Below, one piece after another: positions 1-8,187 of a DNA stretch of 59,677 bases; within the stretch, counting starts at the first letter, position 1; each line of letters starts with the position of its first letter. The DNA lies in the NCBI GenBank assembly GCA_019359035.1, contig JAHHIC010000097.1, positions 1 to 59,677 on the forward strand, given 5' to 3'. The translations under genes and the position numbers were made by a program. The notes beneath the pieces are model-generated. The model had not been told where the DNA came from. It searched no databases and saw only the letters and a program-made list of their open reading frames with translations. This DNA comes from Scytonematopsis contorta HA4267-MV1. GTDB taxonomy: Bacteria; Cyanobacteriota; Cyanobacteriia; Cyanobacteriales; Nostocaceae.

Positions 1-105
1 ACTCGCCAGAAATCCAATCGAGCCGCTATGGATAACAATTATATGTTGACTGTTCTTGCTGCTTGCTTATCTAAGCATGATGCCTCAGAAGCTTCTTGTC
101 AATAG
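1..105 (+). CDS. C-terminal end of an unidentified protein (cut by window start)
   Basis: One frame is open from base 1 to a TAG at 103-105 and gives a 34-residue tail ending ..HDASEASCQ. It runs in the direction of the next gene and overlaps its possible TTG start, as expected in an operon. The segment is too short to identify, and an open frame of this length can occur by chance. Confidence 0.35.
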   Translation, partial: TRQKSNRAAMDNNYMLTVLAACLSKHDASEASCQ

Positions 106-113
106 GGTTTGAG

Positions 114-443
114 ATGCGCTTACCCTGGTTAGATAGAGCAGATGAACCTTGTATGCGGGAAAAACTATTGGATTTGATTATGTCATGGACTCCTGATTGG
201 GAGCAAATATTAAACGCTCGTTTTGGAGAAAGATTTATTGTTGGTAATAGTGAGTTTGAGATTATTGGTTATTACCGTAAATCTTCAGGAAAAGATAGAA
301 AAGAAGTGAGGGTTTTATGTGAGTTGGTTGAAATATTGGATTTAGTTCCTCATCAAGCAAATATACCAACAATTACTAAAAATGACTTGTGTGTTTTAGG
401 TACATTTCAAGTGGAGTCTCTTCTGGAAAAAAGGTTAGGCTGA
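114..443 (+). CDS. hypothetical protein, about 109 residues
   Basis: No family recognised. The frame is open from TTG at 96, but ATG at 114 (MRLPWLDRADEP..) is the more natural start; neither has a strong Shine-Dalgarno. The product is a mixed charged/hydrophobic soluble protein with no signal peptide, membrane segment or Cys cluster. It ends in a Leu/Glu-rich stretch (VESLLEKRLG). It lies just after the end of another plus-strand frame and about 270 bases before the primase gene. Nothing recognisable was seen in 444-717 apart from a GTTAACGC at 561-568 that resembles the recurring RCTAACGC motif but has no start codon at the usual distance. Confidence 0.5.
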   Translation: MRLPWLDRADEPCMREKLLDLIMSWTPDWEQILNARFGERFIVGNSEFEIIGYYRKSSGKDRKEVRVLCELVEILDLVPHQANIPTITKNDLCVLGTFQVESLLEKRLG

Positions 444-717
444 AATAGTCAAACTGCTTAAATCAGGTTGCACTACTCAAACCGATACTCATTGCTCAGG
501 ATACTCCCGTCTGGCATTCATATTAATGTAATATAAATTAATAGCTGAAGGTTGAGTTTAGTTAACGCTTTATTTAACCTTATATGCAAATACATTGGTA
601 ATAATCATACTCAAATGCTGATGTAACTAATGGGTAGAAAAGTAAAATTGATTGAAACAAATGCAATCACGACTTAAAGTTAATACCTACAGTGCATGAT
701 AATATTTAATTTCAATC

Positions 718-1755
718 ATGCACTCGCAAATAAAAAAAGTAGTAGAAGCACTCGAATTACTTCCAATTGAGTGGAGAGTTGTACCAACATTTGGAAAAAG
801 ACCTCTTGGGAATGGTTGGCAAAAAATCAATTATTCTCCTGGAGAACTGCGAAAAAAATTAATTTACAACCAAATGAAAATTAATTTAAAATATAAAACA
901 GTTGTTCCCACAGGGATAGCTGTGATTTGTGGGGAATATCCTCAAGGTAATTTAATAGCCGTTGATTGTGACGGTCTTCTGGGATGGAACAAAATATTAG
1001 AATTTGCTTGCTCACAGGTAATACCAGAGGAACCAGTGCAAGCAAGGAAACAGGCTGTACAATATTTACCTCCTACCGTCGCGTTCACCTCAGGCAGAGA
1101 GTTCCGCGCTCAATTTCTCTATTTTATTCCCAAGACAACACAAATCAAGTCGGTTAAACTCGAACATCTAGAACTTAGAGGAAATAACTTGGCTTCGGTA
1201 CTACCACCTTCCTTTCATCCAGACGGAAGGAGATATCAGTGGTTGACAGGCTGCTCTCCACAAGAAAGAAACGTGGCTCAAGCACCAAATTGGGTCATCA
1301 AACACATGCATCATCAATACAAATGCTCTGTTAAGCGAAGCAAAAATCAGGATTCAAAATGTAGTCAAAACCTATTCATGAAAAATTGGGAATTTACTGA
1401 GACACCATTTACGAACATTAACTTCAACCAATCATTTTGTCCGAAAGTCAATGATTCACTCTTGAAGCCAGCAAAAGTAAATCGAATTAAAATCCGCACT
1501 ACCTTTGATACCGATATACAAGCCGCACTTACATTTTTAGAAGTTTTAAATCCCAGTTATGCAGAGGATTACAGCACCTGGATTCAAATAGGGATGGCGC
1601 TAAAATCAGTTAGCCCCTCACTTTTAAGAGCGTGGGATTCCTGGAGTCAATTATCAAGCAAATACAAACCTGGAGAATGCGCGTATAAATGGCAATCATT
1701 TCGTAGAGAGGGAATTACTATTCGCACACTGGCAAAATATGCAGGCTTTTCCTGA
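718..1755 (+). CDS. bifunctional primase/polymerase (Prim-Pol) with PriCT_2 C-terminal domain
   Basis: Likely synthesises primers, and possibly DNA, at the plasmid origin. The N-terminal part (about 10-200) has the Prim-Pol pattern: a GIAVICG strand, the metal-binding AVDCDG motif (D83, D85), a TSGR motif, and a 'PPSFHPDGRRYQW' segment matching the family's PPS-H-G-Y-W signature. The C-terminal 70 residues (SYAEDYSTWIQIGMALK...W..WS..S.KY.P..C..KW.SF) match PriCT_2, found at the end of plasmid and phage primases. At 345 residues it lacks a fused superfamily 3 helicase, so a separate helicase would be needed. ATG 718 is the only plausible start; no clear Shine-Dalgarno. It opens the replication block that continues with clamp and clamp-loader genes. 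The family assignment is firm; the biochemical role is inferred. Confidence 0.85.
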   Translation: MHSQIKKVVEALELLPIEWRVVPTFGKRPLGNGWQKINYSPGELRKKLIYNQMKINLKYKTVVPTGIAVICGEYPQGNLIAVDCDGLLGWNKILEFACSQVIPEEPVQARKQAVQYLPPTVAFTSGREFRAQFLYFIPKTTQIKSVKLEHLELRGNNLASVLPPSFHPDGRRYQWLTGCSPQERNVAQAPNWVIKHMHHQYKCSVKRSKNQDSKCSQNLFMKNWEFTETPFTNINFNQSFCPKVNDSLLKPAKVNRIKIRTTFDTDIQAALTFLEVLNPSYAEDYSTWIQIGMALKSVSPSLLRAWDSWSQLSSKYKPGECAYKWQSFRREGITIRTLAKYAGFS

Positions 1756-1804
1756 TATTCTCCTACACCTTGCGGATGGATGGTTTTATGTGTAACTCTG
1801 AAGT

Positions 1805-1833
1805 GACCTTCCCCACGAAGGGGAATAAAGGTC
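1805..1833. other. nested hairpin in intergenic region
   Basis: GACCTT (1805-1810) pairs with AAGGTC (1828-1833), and CCCC (1811-1814) with GGGG (1820-1823), giving a stable nested stem about 50 bases after the primase stop. No T-run follows, so it is not a classical intrinsic terminator; it may be an mRNA 3' structure. Confidence 0.45.
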
Positions 1834-2351
1834 TAAGACCCTATCATCACAGAAACCTGGCTATATTTACTTTTCAAGGTGCGGTTGCGACAGAGAGCCA
1901 CAAAAAGCTTACCTGGTAATGTTTTAAGCGAGTAGACAAGTAGACAAGCTCTCTAGAATCCCCCTATATTTATTACAAATCACTAGTAAAATGGTAATTA
2001 TATCCTTTTTGCTTAAGGGATAGAAGAAATGGCGTCTATTTATATGTACTGATGACGCTAACTAGTACAAAACAACCAAGAAGAAACAGCGGGTGGATGA
2101 GTCTTTTCAACCGGGAACACGAGATTTAAATCAAAAATCTCAAGGTAAAACCTAGTACAGATTGGCATAAATAACTTACCAGTTTAAAACCTCTGAGAAC
2201 TATACTAAATAAGCTTTTGCGCCTTCTGCCCTCTGCCTCCGTACTTCTGCCTTCTTGCACTAGTAATTTCTAGGATTTAAGGTAACTGCTGATAAACCTC
2301 GCTACCAAATAAGCCAAAATAGAAAAAAGGTTAATGTTGGGGGATATTACC
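1834..2351. other. intergenic region with degenerate CTGCC heptamer repeat
   Basis: No convincing gene is visible. Bases 2221-2259 hold CTTCTGCC/CTCTGCC-type units, a degenerate copy of the heptamer repeats common between genes of heterocystous cyanobacteria. Confidence 0.4.
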
Positions 2352-2786
2352 ATGTCAAGAAAAAAGGGACTTGGGGAAGTTAAGAAACTGGGTGGTTTCA
2401 AGAAAAAAACCAACAAAGACACAGGGATTTTTGTTTATAGTGAGGACTGGGAAGTCGGGGAACTTGTAAGCGAGAATGCGGACGACCTTTACTGTTGGCA
2501 GTACGCAGCCGATGGTTCACTCGAAGAGTGCTTAGAAAAAATAGCCTTTTACTTGTCAATGGAAACACACATGGAATCAATGAAATATGTGTCCGATGAC
2601 CCCGGCTTTAGTATTGAAGCCCATTTTGAGAATATGGAAAAACTACGCACCCAGAAGTTGGAAGCGGTTAAGAGAGAGTGTTTGACAAACGGTAAATACG
2701 AAGGCAGAGGCTGGGAGATACGTTCGCAACGAACGCGGGAGCAATGTGATTGGCTTAAGAGAAATGGGTATCCCATCGTCAATTAA
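2352..2786 (+). CDS. hypothetical protein, 144 residues, basic N-terminus
   Basis: Not recognised. ATG 2352 (MSRKKGLGEVKK..) is preceded by GGGGGA at a good distance; ATG 2334 would add six residues with AAAAGG only 3 nt away. The N-terminal 25 residues are strongly basic, and the rest is acidic and Trp-containing (EDWEVGELVSENADDLYCWQ..). The C-terminus 'TREQCDWLKRNGYPIVN' looks like a folded helical end. No membrane segment. A basic tail on an acidic body could suit nucleic-acid binding, but that is speculation. It is isolated, with about 600 bases before and 200 after free of intact genes. Confidence 0.6.
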   Translation: MSRKKGLGEVKKLGGFKKKTNKDTGIFVYSEDWEVGELVSENADDLYCWQYAADGSLEECLEKIAFYLSMETHMESMKYVSDDPGFSIEAHFENMEKLRTQKLEAVKRECLTNGKYEGRGWEIRSQRTREQCDWLKRNGYPIVN

Positions 2787-2993
2787 CCGTTAGCTAGCTT
2801 ACGGGAAAGCTAACCAAGGGGTTTGAGCGAAGCTAGTTGCGCCTCTTTTGAGAGAAAATAATTGAGCAAATTTGGAACCTAGATATAGCAGGGATTTGGG
2901 CGTAAAATCTGAATACGAAGCCTGAAACATTGATTTTTACGTAAACCCTTTAAATTCAAGGGTTGTAGAATATTCTCTGTTGAAAGTGATAAA

Positions 2994-3244
2994 AGAGGGC
3001 TAAACAGATAGCAAAGTCTATTAATATTGCTTCACCGCCAGAGCGTCGCACAGACGTTCCAACAAAGCTATTTTTTCCTGTAGCCAGCATTGCTCTTGCT
3101 CGGAGTAAAGCTCCTTCTCTAGGTGGTGAGCTAAATCCGCAAAGTGAAGAGTGGGAAGCGCTAGATTTCCGGGCATGTGATGGCAACGACCCAGAAGGTA
3201 ATGTTGTGCAGTTCCGCGAATGCATACCAATTGCGAAAAAATAG
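2994..3244 (+). pseudogene. remnant of a glyoxalase/bleomycin-resistance (VOC) family protein
   Basis: A frame open from 2994 to TAG 3242-3244, without a start codon, reads ..PPERRTDVPTKLFFPVAS.. and ends ..DGNDPEGNVVQFRE... That is the typical C-terminal half of a VOC metalloenzyme (final beta strand with GNVVQFRE, whose Glu is a usual metal ligand). The N-terminal half is absent upstream. This is a 5'-truncated gene fragment on the plasmid; the fold match is by motif recognition only. Nothing else recognisable in 2787-3546. Confidence 0.6.
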
Positions 3245-3546
3245 GCAAATTGGGAGTTGCAAACTATTGAAATTCATGAAGTCTGTGATAAATACTGACT
3301 ACTTCTACTAAAATATAATCTGTAGAAATCTAAAACAAAATATATTCCTCAGTTAAAACTTGTTTGGGTTCACATCTATTTATTATGCATAATCCACCTC
3401 TTTATCAAGCTTTTGGGTACTTTCTAATGTCTTTTATGAAGGATGTAAAAGGTAATTTTTTTGCTATGTATGAAAAGCAATTAATTAAGATTCAACTGCC
3501 TTTCAAAGTTTTACAAAAATTGGAAACACATTAGGAACTCTCAGCT

Positions 3547-3855
3547 TCAATTGTATCTGGCAGTTATTTTTTTGGCAATTCTGGCTTTAACCAAAATATC
3601 GCCAATCTGTGAAACTCTAATATTAGAAACTTGTAAAATTAATGTATCTTCTGGTTTGTGGTCTACCAAAGATTCATACTCCGCTATCTCATCCAATAAA
3701 TTCCTGATATGAGCAAAATATGAACCAATTATTAATTTACAGCCTTCAGGGTCTTTGTTTTTCTTTTCTTCATTTTGATGCAAACTGATAATTGCTTGTT
3801 GAAATTTTTCTACCCAAGATTTAGTTACTTGGTATTAATGTTCGTTTTTAATCAT
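3547..3855 (-). pseudogene. small helical protein gene interrupted by one in-frame stop
   Basis: The best start is ATG at 3855-3853, preceded by a good GGGAG Shine-Dalgarno. That frame stops after MIKNEH at TAA (3837-3835). The same frame then continues open for about 95 residues (YQVTKSWVEKFQQ.. to ..KKITARYN, stop at 3547). The downstream part could only start at TTG 3783 (78 residues), with no Shine-Dalgarno. The body is Lys/Glu-rich and helical with a Val/Ile-rich C-terminal half; no family recognised. Either a nonsense mutation, stop readthrough, or a short product from TTG. Confidence 0.5.
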
Positions 3856-3952
3856 GGTTCCCACTCCCGTAGATTAACTCCTCATTAACAGTATAGTGAA
3901 AATATCTCGGTACGGGAGAGTCGTCAACAAACATAGAAAGACCACTACATTT

Positions 3953-3960
3953 GCTAACGC
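3953..3960 (+). promoter_or_regulatory. RCTAACGC motif before the nuclease operon
   Basis: GCTAACGC, 44 nt (motif start to codon) before TTG 3997. TACATT at 3946-3951 could be a -10 hexamer, which would place the transcription start inside the motif. Confidence 0.5.
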
Positions 3961-3996
3961 ATAGCGTCTTAAGTTAATAATTTAGGACGCTTAAAC

Positions 3997-4683
3997 TTGG
4001 AAATATTTGACGCAAGAAAACTAGAGCAACTGGAAGCAAGTAAAGAAAAAAGTGATAATTCTAACTTATATATACGCCAGTATTATCGAGAAAATAATAT
4101 TGCTTCATGTGGAGTCTTTGCAGAGCTTAATCTCACTTTGCAACAAATCTCGATGGGGCTTCCCCTGGACTCTTTATTCATAGAATACCCCCAAGTAAAA
4201 AAGGCAGCAACATTTGCAAAACCATATATAGATATTCCTGGCAGTAAATATTGGGACGAATATTTACACTTAGACTACCAAAATTCAAGGTTACGAGCAA
4301 AGTACGATTTAATCGTATATGACGATAAAAAAGTCACTGGAATTGATTGGAAGACTCAAATAAAAATCAATCCCCAAGAGCTAGAGCAGTCCATGAAAAC
4401 TCAACTAAAATTATTTATCTTACGCGAAACAACCGACTTACCTCCCGAACAAATCAGTTTATTTTATTTAAATTTAGAAACTGAAAAAGTTTGTCAGTTT
4501 GCATATTCATCAGAAAAGCACTCCAAATTTCAAAATATAATTCGCCCTATTTTGGCAGAATATGCAGAAAATCATAATGATAAAGCTCAAGAACCAGATT
4601 TACAAACTATCCATCAAAAATGGATGAATAAAGAAATTACTACTGAGGAGTATCTAGACACCGTTCCAGAAGTTGAAATATGA
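3997..4683 (+). CDS. PD-(D/E)XK nuclease family protein
   Basis: Probable Mg-dependent DNA nuclease. The core 'AKYDLIVYDD...GIDWKTQ' gives D104, D117 and K119 in the spacing of the PD-(D/E)XK fold as in RecB/Cas4-type nucleases: Asp at the end of one strand, then D-x-K on the next. An upstream helix with E/Y residues (about 65-95) would complete the fold. It is 228 residues with no Cas4 Cys cluster, so not a Cas4. TTG 3997 is the only start in the frame before residue 50; the RCTAACGC element upstream supports it. Its stop overlaps the next start (ATGA), so the genes are translationally coupled. A role in processing replication intermediates or exonuclease trimming is inferred from the neighbours. 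Confidence 0.7.
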   Translation: MEIFDARKLEQLEASKEKSDNSNLYIRQYYRENNIASCGVFAELNLTLQQISMGLPLDSLFIEYPQVKKAATFAKPYIDIPGSKYWDEYLHLDYQNSRLRAKYDLIVYDDKKVTGIDWKTQIKINPQELEQSMKTQLKLFILRETTDLPPEQISLFYLNLETEKVCQFAYSSEKHSKFQNIIRPILAEYAENHNDKAQEPDLQTIHQKWMNKEITTEEYLDTVPEVEI

Positions 4684-5006
4684 ATTATCTTACCAACATC
4701 AAACAAATCGAACTCACATCTGGTGGGTGGAGACTCAACATTATATCACCCAGATTAGCAACAATTACCGACCCTCATGGTAATAGGAAAACCACGTATT
4801 TTGGATTTTATACCCAAGAGAAAGCTGAAATATTTAAAGATTGGTTAATCAAAAATAGTGAGTGTAGTAAAGCAATTGTACGCTCCACAAATCAACGATT
4901 AACTACCTCATGGGAAGTTAAAGCCTGGGGAGTATCTACCGACTTAATTAATAAGTGTGCGACCAAAGAATTAAAACAATCAAACAATGCAGTTATCTCT
5001 GTTTAA
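4680..5006 (+). CDS. hypothetical protein, 108 residues, in nuclease/methylase operon
   Basis: Not recognised. It starts in an ATGA overlap with the nuclease gene and ends 20 bases inside the methyltransferase-like gene, so the three are almost certainly co-translated. The N-terminal half is beta-rich (GGWRLNIISPRLATITDPHG..), followed by an aromatic 'YFGFYTQEKAEIFKDWL' helix and a Trp-containing strand. No Cys cluster or membrane segment. Possibly a small accessory or DNA-binding subunit of its neighbours. Confidence 0.7.
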   Translation: MNYLTNIKQIELTSGGWRLNIISPRLATITDPHGNRKTTYFGFYTQEKAEIFKDWLIKNSECSKAIVRSTNQRLTTSWEVKAWGVSTDLINKCATKELKQSNNAVISV

Positions 5007-6039
5007 TCTAATAGTTGCTGATAACAATCCACAGCTAAATATCTTTAATACCGCAAGCTCGGATAAAGCGCGGAAGTTACGAGAACTAGCTCAGTCAATG
5101 CAGGATACTATCGACCAAAAGAAAAATCCTGCTATTGGAAATCAGCGAGTAACAAGACGTCGTAAACTTATAGCCCAAGGAATGATTGAAGATGGTATTG
5201 AGTTAGAGGTAATCAAGTCTTGGTTACTTGCAATTGCCGAGATGTGGGAAGCAGGAAATATTCCAGAAGTGCTACGAGGTATTAAAAGGAAATCGCAAGT
5301 AGAAGCATTATTTCGACTTTCTCAGAGGAAACCAACCCTCGAAGAAATCCAGGAAATTATTACGGGAAATTATTACGAGGAGTGGATAAAATCACTCAAC
5401 CGTGCTGGTATTCATACTCCAAAAGAGATATTATCGGCAATTGCAGAAATTAAAAAAGTAGTAAAACCTGAAAAGATTGATACTACCAAACAACGACTTA
5501 ACGACCTTGAATTAGAAATTATTGGGATGAAATCAGGGGACTTCTTCCCTACACCAGAACCAGTTTGCAACAGACTAATTCAACTAGCAGCTATTGAACC
5601 AAACTGGAGAATACTTGAACCATCTGCAGGAAATGGAAATATTGCAGAATACATTACAAAATATTATCCAGAAATTCAGTTAGATTTAGTTGAAATTAAT
5701 CCTACATTGCGAGAAATTCTAGAACTCAAGGGATTTAATCTGGTAGGTAGAGACTTCTTAGAATTTAACCCTAATGATAAATATCATGCTTCTATCATGA
5801 ACCCAGCCTTTTGCCAACTTGTAGAGCATATCTATCATGCTTGGGAGCTTCTGTTATCAGGTGGAATATTAGTTTCAATTGTATCGGAATCAGTTTTCTT
5901 TAACCGTAAATACCAAAAATTTAAAGACTGGCTTGATGACAACGGAGCTTACGTAGAAAAAGTTGATAAAAATGCTTTTCTAAGTTCAAATAATCCTACG
6001 GCTGTAGCTACCAGAATTGTAAAACTAATTAAACCCTAA
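4987..6039 (+). CDS. N6-adenine-methyltransferase-like protein with NPAF motif
   Basis: The C-terminal two thirds have the Rossmann methyltransferase pattern: 'DFFPTPEPVCNRLIQLA', SAM-binding motif I 'LEPSAGNGNIAEYI' (about 210-223), an acidic strand 'LDLVEINP', then 'SIMNPAF' where amino-methyltransferases have NPPF/NPPY. In this protein the second proline is Ala (A274), a change in the catalytic loop. The N-terminal 150 residues are a basic helical region (TRRRKLIAQGM..) that may bind DNA. It overlaps the upstream gene by 20 bases. Known relatives are DNA methylases of phages and plasmids. Activity is uncertain because of NPAF; it may be a SAM-binding, DNA-binding protein without catalysis. 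Confidence 0.7.
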   Translation: MQLSLFNLIVADNNPQLNIFNTASSDKARKLRELAQSMQDTIDQKKNPAIGNQRVTRRRKLIAQGMIEDGIELEVIKSWLLAIAEMWEAGNIPEVLRGIKRKSQVEALFRLSQRKPTLEEIQEIITGNYYEEWIKSLNRAGIHTPKEILSAIAEIKKVVKPEKIDTTKQRLNDLELEIIGMKSGDFFPTPEPVCNRLIQLAAIEPNWRILEPSAGNGNIAEYITKYYPEIQLDLVEINPTLREILELKGFNLVGRDFLEFNPNDKYHASIMNPAFCQLVEHIYHAWELLLSGGILVSIVSESVFFNRKYQKFKDWLDDNGAYVEKVDKNAFLSSNNPTAVATRIVKLIKP

Positions 6040-6105
6040 AAGTATGTCACCTGAAATTATCAACTCTTATCGGTTTATCCCTAATAAAAACAGTACAATC
6101 TCTTT

Positions 6106-6300
6106 ATGGGAGCACCAAATGAACAAAATATTGCTATCATTAGTTCCTCTGGTAACACAATTTCTCTAACTTTTACCCCAGGAACAACTGATGTAATAAA
6201 AGAGATAATTATCAAACTTAGCGAAGCCTATAAAACACTGGTCAATACCAAAATAGAAGAAATTCAATATGATTTTAGAGAACTAAATACGCTGGATTAA
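6106..6300 (+). CDS. small hypothetical protein, 64 residues
   Basis: Not recognised. ATG 6106, 66 bases after the methylase-like gene and same strand. It reads as two short strands (NIAIISSSGNTISLTFTPG) and an amphipathic helix (DVIKEIIIKLSEAYKTLV), a compact alpha/beta layout with natural codon use. Function unknown; probably co-transcribed with the preceding operon. Confidence 0.5.
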   Translation: MGAPNEQNIAIISSSGNTISLTFTPGTTDVIKEIIIKLSEAYKTLVNTKIEEIQYDFRELNTLD

Positions 6301-6402
6301 ATATAAATTAATATTAATAAATTCGTCATATTACTGGCGACTTTATTATTATACCACGACTTTTTGCTACGCATTTATTCATTAGCAACTCGTGGTAAAA
6401 TT

Positions 6403-7377
6403 ATGCCTAGAAATCAAACAAGAACTGACATCTCAGAAGATTCAAGCACCACTATAGATACTACTGCTACTACTATAGAGCCACAGAAAAGCTTGGAACT
6501 ACAGCAAAAAAAGGCGAATCTAAGTAAATTTGCTAGTCCTGAATATAATGCACCGATTAGCAATATTTGTATTTGCCAAATAATTAACCACATGGATAAG
6601 GAGAAAGTTGGCTTATTTATCAAAGAGAAGCACTTACCAATTATTGATTGGAAAGGAGCAGACCCAACCCACGTTCACACTTTCTCCACCGGAACTCCAG
6701 AAACTGGTATCCTTTTGCAATCACCTCGGATGCACATCCTGGATATATCACCCCGATATATTGAACAAAGAGAAGACGGTGCAATTATCGGTATCTATGA
6801 GTTTGGGGATGGCTATGATATGTACCAAAATATGGGTAAAGATAAAGTTGTATTACGAAGCTTTTATTTAATTAAGCTAGTAGATGAAAACAACTGTGAA
6901 TTGCATAGCCGTCCCCTAGTAATATCAATAAAAGGAGTAGCCGCAGCACAATTTGGGGAAGCATACAAGCAATTTAAACAAGAATTAGAAGTGGCATTTG
7001 CACGATTCCAAAACGTATCTGTAGCGGAGAAAACACAAGCATTTCATAGACTTGCTGTATTTCAACCAACATTTGTACCATCACATGAACCTAAGGAAGC
7101 AGTAAACCAACGCGATAAATCTTGGGTAGCGGTAGTCAGTTCATACAAATCACCGAATCCTGATGGCAGTGATTTTATGGAATTCTTCTGTGACGAGAAG
7201 GAAGAGGAATTTGAAACCTTAATGCAGGCTAACCCTGAATTTAGCCATCGCATTGGTAAAACTTCTGATGTTATTGCGGAACACATGCGTTTAGTAGGAA
7301 TGAACGAGGCTATTACCGCACTACCTCCAGGTAATTATCCTTCTCTACCATCTCATATGGAAAACGCACACTACTAG
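6403..7377 (+). CDS. conserved cyanobacterial hypothetical protein (possibly DUF5895)
   Basis: ATG 6403 (MPRNQTRTDISEDSS..) is preferred over the in-frame TTG 6364, which would add 13 residues not resembling the rest. The N-terminal 40 residues are Ser/Thr-rich and disordered. The body 'LSKFASPEYNAPISNICICQIINH' followed by 'GLFIKEKHLPIIDW' recalls proteins annotated DUF5895 on cyanobacterial plasmids and chromosomes; that match is from memory. Middle segment 'GIYEFGDGYDMYQNMGKD..VLRSFYLIKLVDENN' is beta-rich. 324 residues, soluble. Its place between the methylase-like gene and the clamp suggests a DNA-transaction role, unproven. Confidence 0.65.
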   Translation: MPRNQTRTDISEDSSTTIDTTATTIEPQKSLELQQKKANLSKFASPEYNAPISNICICQIINHMDKEKVGLFIKEKHLPIIDWKGADPTHVHTFSTGTPETGILLQSPRMHILDISPRYIEQREDGAIIGIYEFGDGYDMYQNMGKDKVVLRSFYLIKLVDENNCELHSRPLVISIKGVAAAQFGEAYKQFKQELEVAFARFQNVSVAEKTQAFHRLAVFQPTFVPSHEPKEAVNQRDKSWVAVVSSYKSPNPDGSDFMEFFCDEKEEEFETLMQANPEFSHRIGKTSDVIAEHMRLVGMNEAITALPPGNYPSLPSHMENAHY

Positions 7378-7468
7378 ATTTCTATTAACAATTAGGTAAA
7401 TAAAAGCATGGGTACTAGCAATAGTAACCCTGCTTTCTTCTAATCAATACGAAAACATTTTATCAATC

Positions 7469-7600
7469 ATGAACAACGATAATCAAATACCATCGAATGA
7501 GAGTAAAACGAATACATTCTTGGGAGAAGATATCATAACTAGCGAAACTGAGTTAAGAAGGCAGAAGGCAGGAGGCAGAGGGCAGAAGGAATCCCCATAA
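7469..7600 (+). pseudogene. 5' part of a regulator-like gene cut by a heptamer-repeat insertion
   Basis: ATG 7469 opens a 43-codon frame (MNNDNQIPSNES.. GEDIITSETELRR..) that runs into GGCAGAG-type repeats at 7556 and stops at 7598-7600. The last unique residues TSETELRR resemble TSEALLKR at the beginning of the frame that resumes after the repeat block at 7774. I read these as the two halves of one gene separated by a repeat element of about 215 bp. Confidence 0.45.
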
Positions 7601-7772
7601 ATAAATATATTCGATTTAATAATGACGCCTTTTTCCCTTGCGCTTCGCGTCGCGAGAAAAAATCTTTTTTTTGTTTTGCATAAATAAATTTAGGGGCTTC
7701 AGACCCTTTTGGCAGAGGAATACAGAGTTTTTTTCCCCTTCTGCCCTCTGCCCTCTGCCCTCTGCCTTCCTC
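7556..7772. repeat. repeat element with inverted heptamer (STRR-type) ends
   Basis: The left end (7556-7591) is made of GGCAGAG/GGCAGAA units; the right end (7735-7772) is made of CTGCCCT units, so the two ends are inverted copies. Between them lies about 140 bp of noncoding sequence with a GC-rich patch (7640-7660). Heptamer repeats of this kind are widespread in heterocystous cyanobacteria. The inverted arrangement resembles a small non-autonomous element, and it sits inside a gene. Confidence 0.6.
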
Positions 7773-7773
7773 G

Positions 7774-8139
7774 GTGACATCAGAAGCTTTGTTAAAAAGG
7801 CTTGCTGAACTTAGATGGAATATTTACAGGTTAGCTAAGGAACATGCGAAAAATATAGGTAGTAGCTCACCAGCATCTAGATATCACACTTCATTAAGCA
7901 AAGCCTTAGCAAATATTGATAAATCTTCTTTCGGTACTATTAAAAGTATTGTACAGGCGCTCAGAGGAGAAATATTTATTGTTTGGTCAGATGTCCCATC
8001 AGAAGAAAAGGGCAAGCTCAAAGACGAAAAATGTTCACCGGAAGAAAGATTAGAAAACCTAGAATTAATGTTAGCCCAAGTTTTAATGAAACTTAATCAA
8101 CCTGGGGAGCAATCAAGTACAGACTACGACAAAAGCTAA
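7774..8139 (+). CDS. helix-turn-helix-like small protein, 121 residues
   Basis: GTG 7774 lies right at the end of the CTGCCCT repeat block, so translation may have been re-established after the insertion. Residues 5-70 are helical: 'LLKRLAELRWNIYRLAKEHAK..SPASRYHTSLSKALANIDKSSFGTIKSIVQAL', with the layout of an XRE-type helix-turn-helix, ending in a short strand 'GEIFIVWSD'. The C-terminal 45 residues are acidic and then helical (LENLELMLAQVLMKL). Its stop overlaps the RCTAACGC motif that precedes the clamp gene. A transcription regulator is the best guess. Confidence 0.55.
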   Translation: MTSEALLKRLAELRWNIYRLAKEHAKNIGSSSPASRYHTSLSKALANIDKSSFGTIKSIVQALRGEIFIVWSDVPSEEKGKLKDEKCSPEERLENLELMLAQVLMKLNQPGEQSSTDYDKS

Positions 8140-8142
8140 CGC
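8135..8142 (+). promoter_or_regulatory. RCTAACGC motif before dnaN
   Basis: GCTAACGC overlapping the preceding stop codon, 53 nt before ATG 8188, the longest spacing in the set. Confidence 0.45.
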
Positions 8143-8187
8143 ATCATGTTCTGGAAATTAACAACAATCCAATTATTAAAATAATAA

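Noticed and set aside
561-568. GTTAACGC resembling the recurring motif
   Set aside because: No gene starts 40-55 bases downstream and the first base pair differs; treated as chance.
2956-3248. two minus-strand frames of 75-89 codons
   Set aside because: They are antisense to the VOC-family remnant read on the plus strand.
3997-4683. Cas4 identity for the PD-(D/E)XK protein
   Set aside because: No C-terminal three-cysteine iron-sulfur cluster and no CRISPR context.
7735-7772. heptamer repeats considered as a CRISPR array
   Set aside because: Units are 7 bp without spacers; typical STRR-type repeats. No CRISPR repeats or cas genes were seen in the window.
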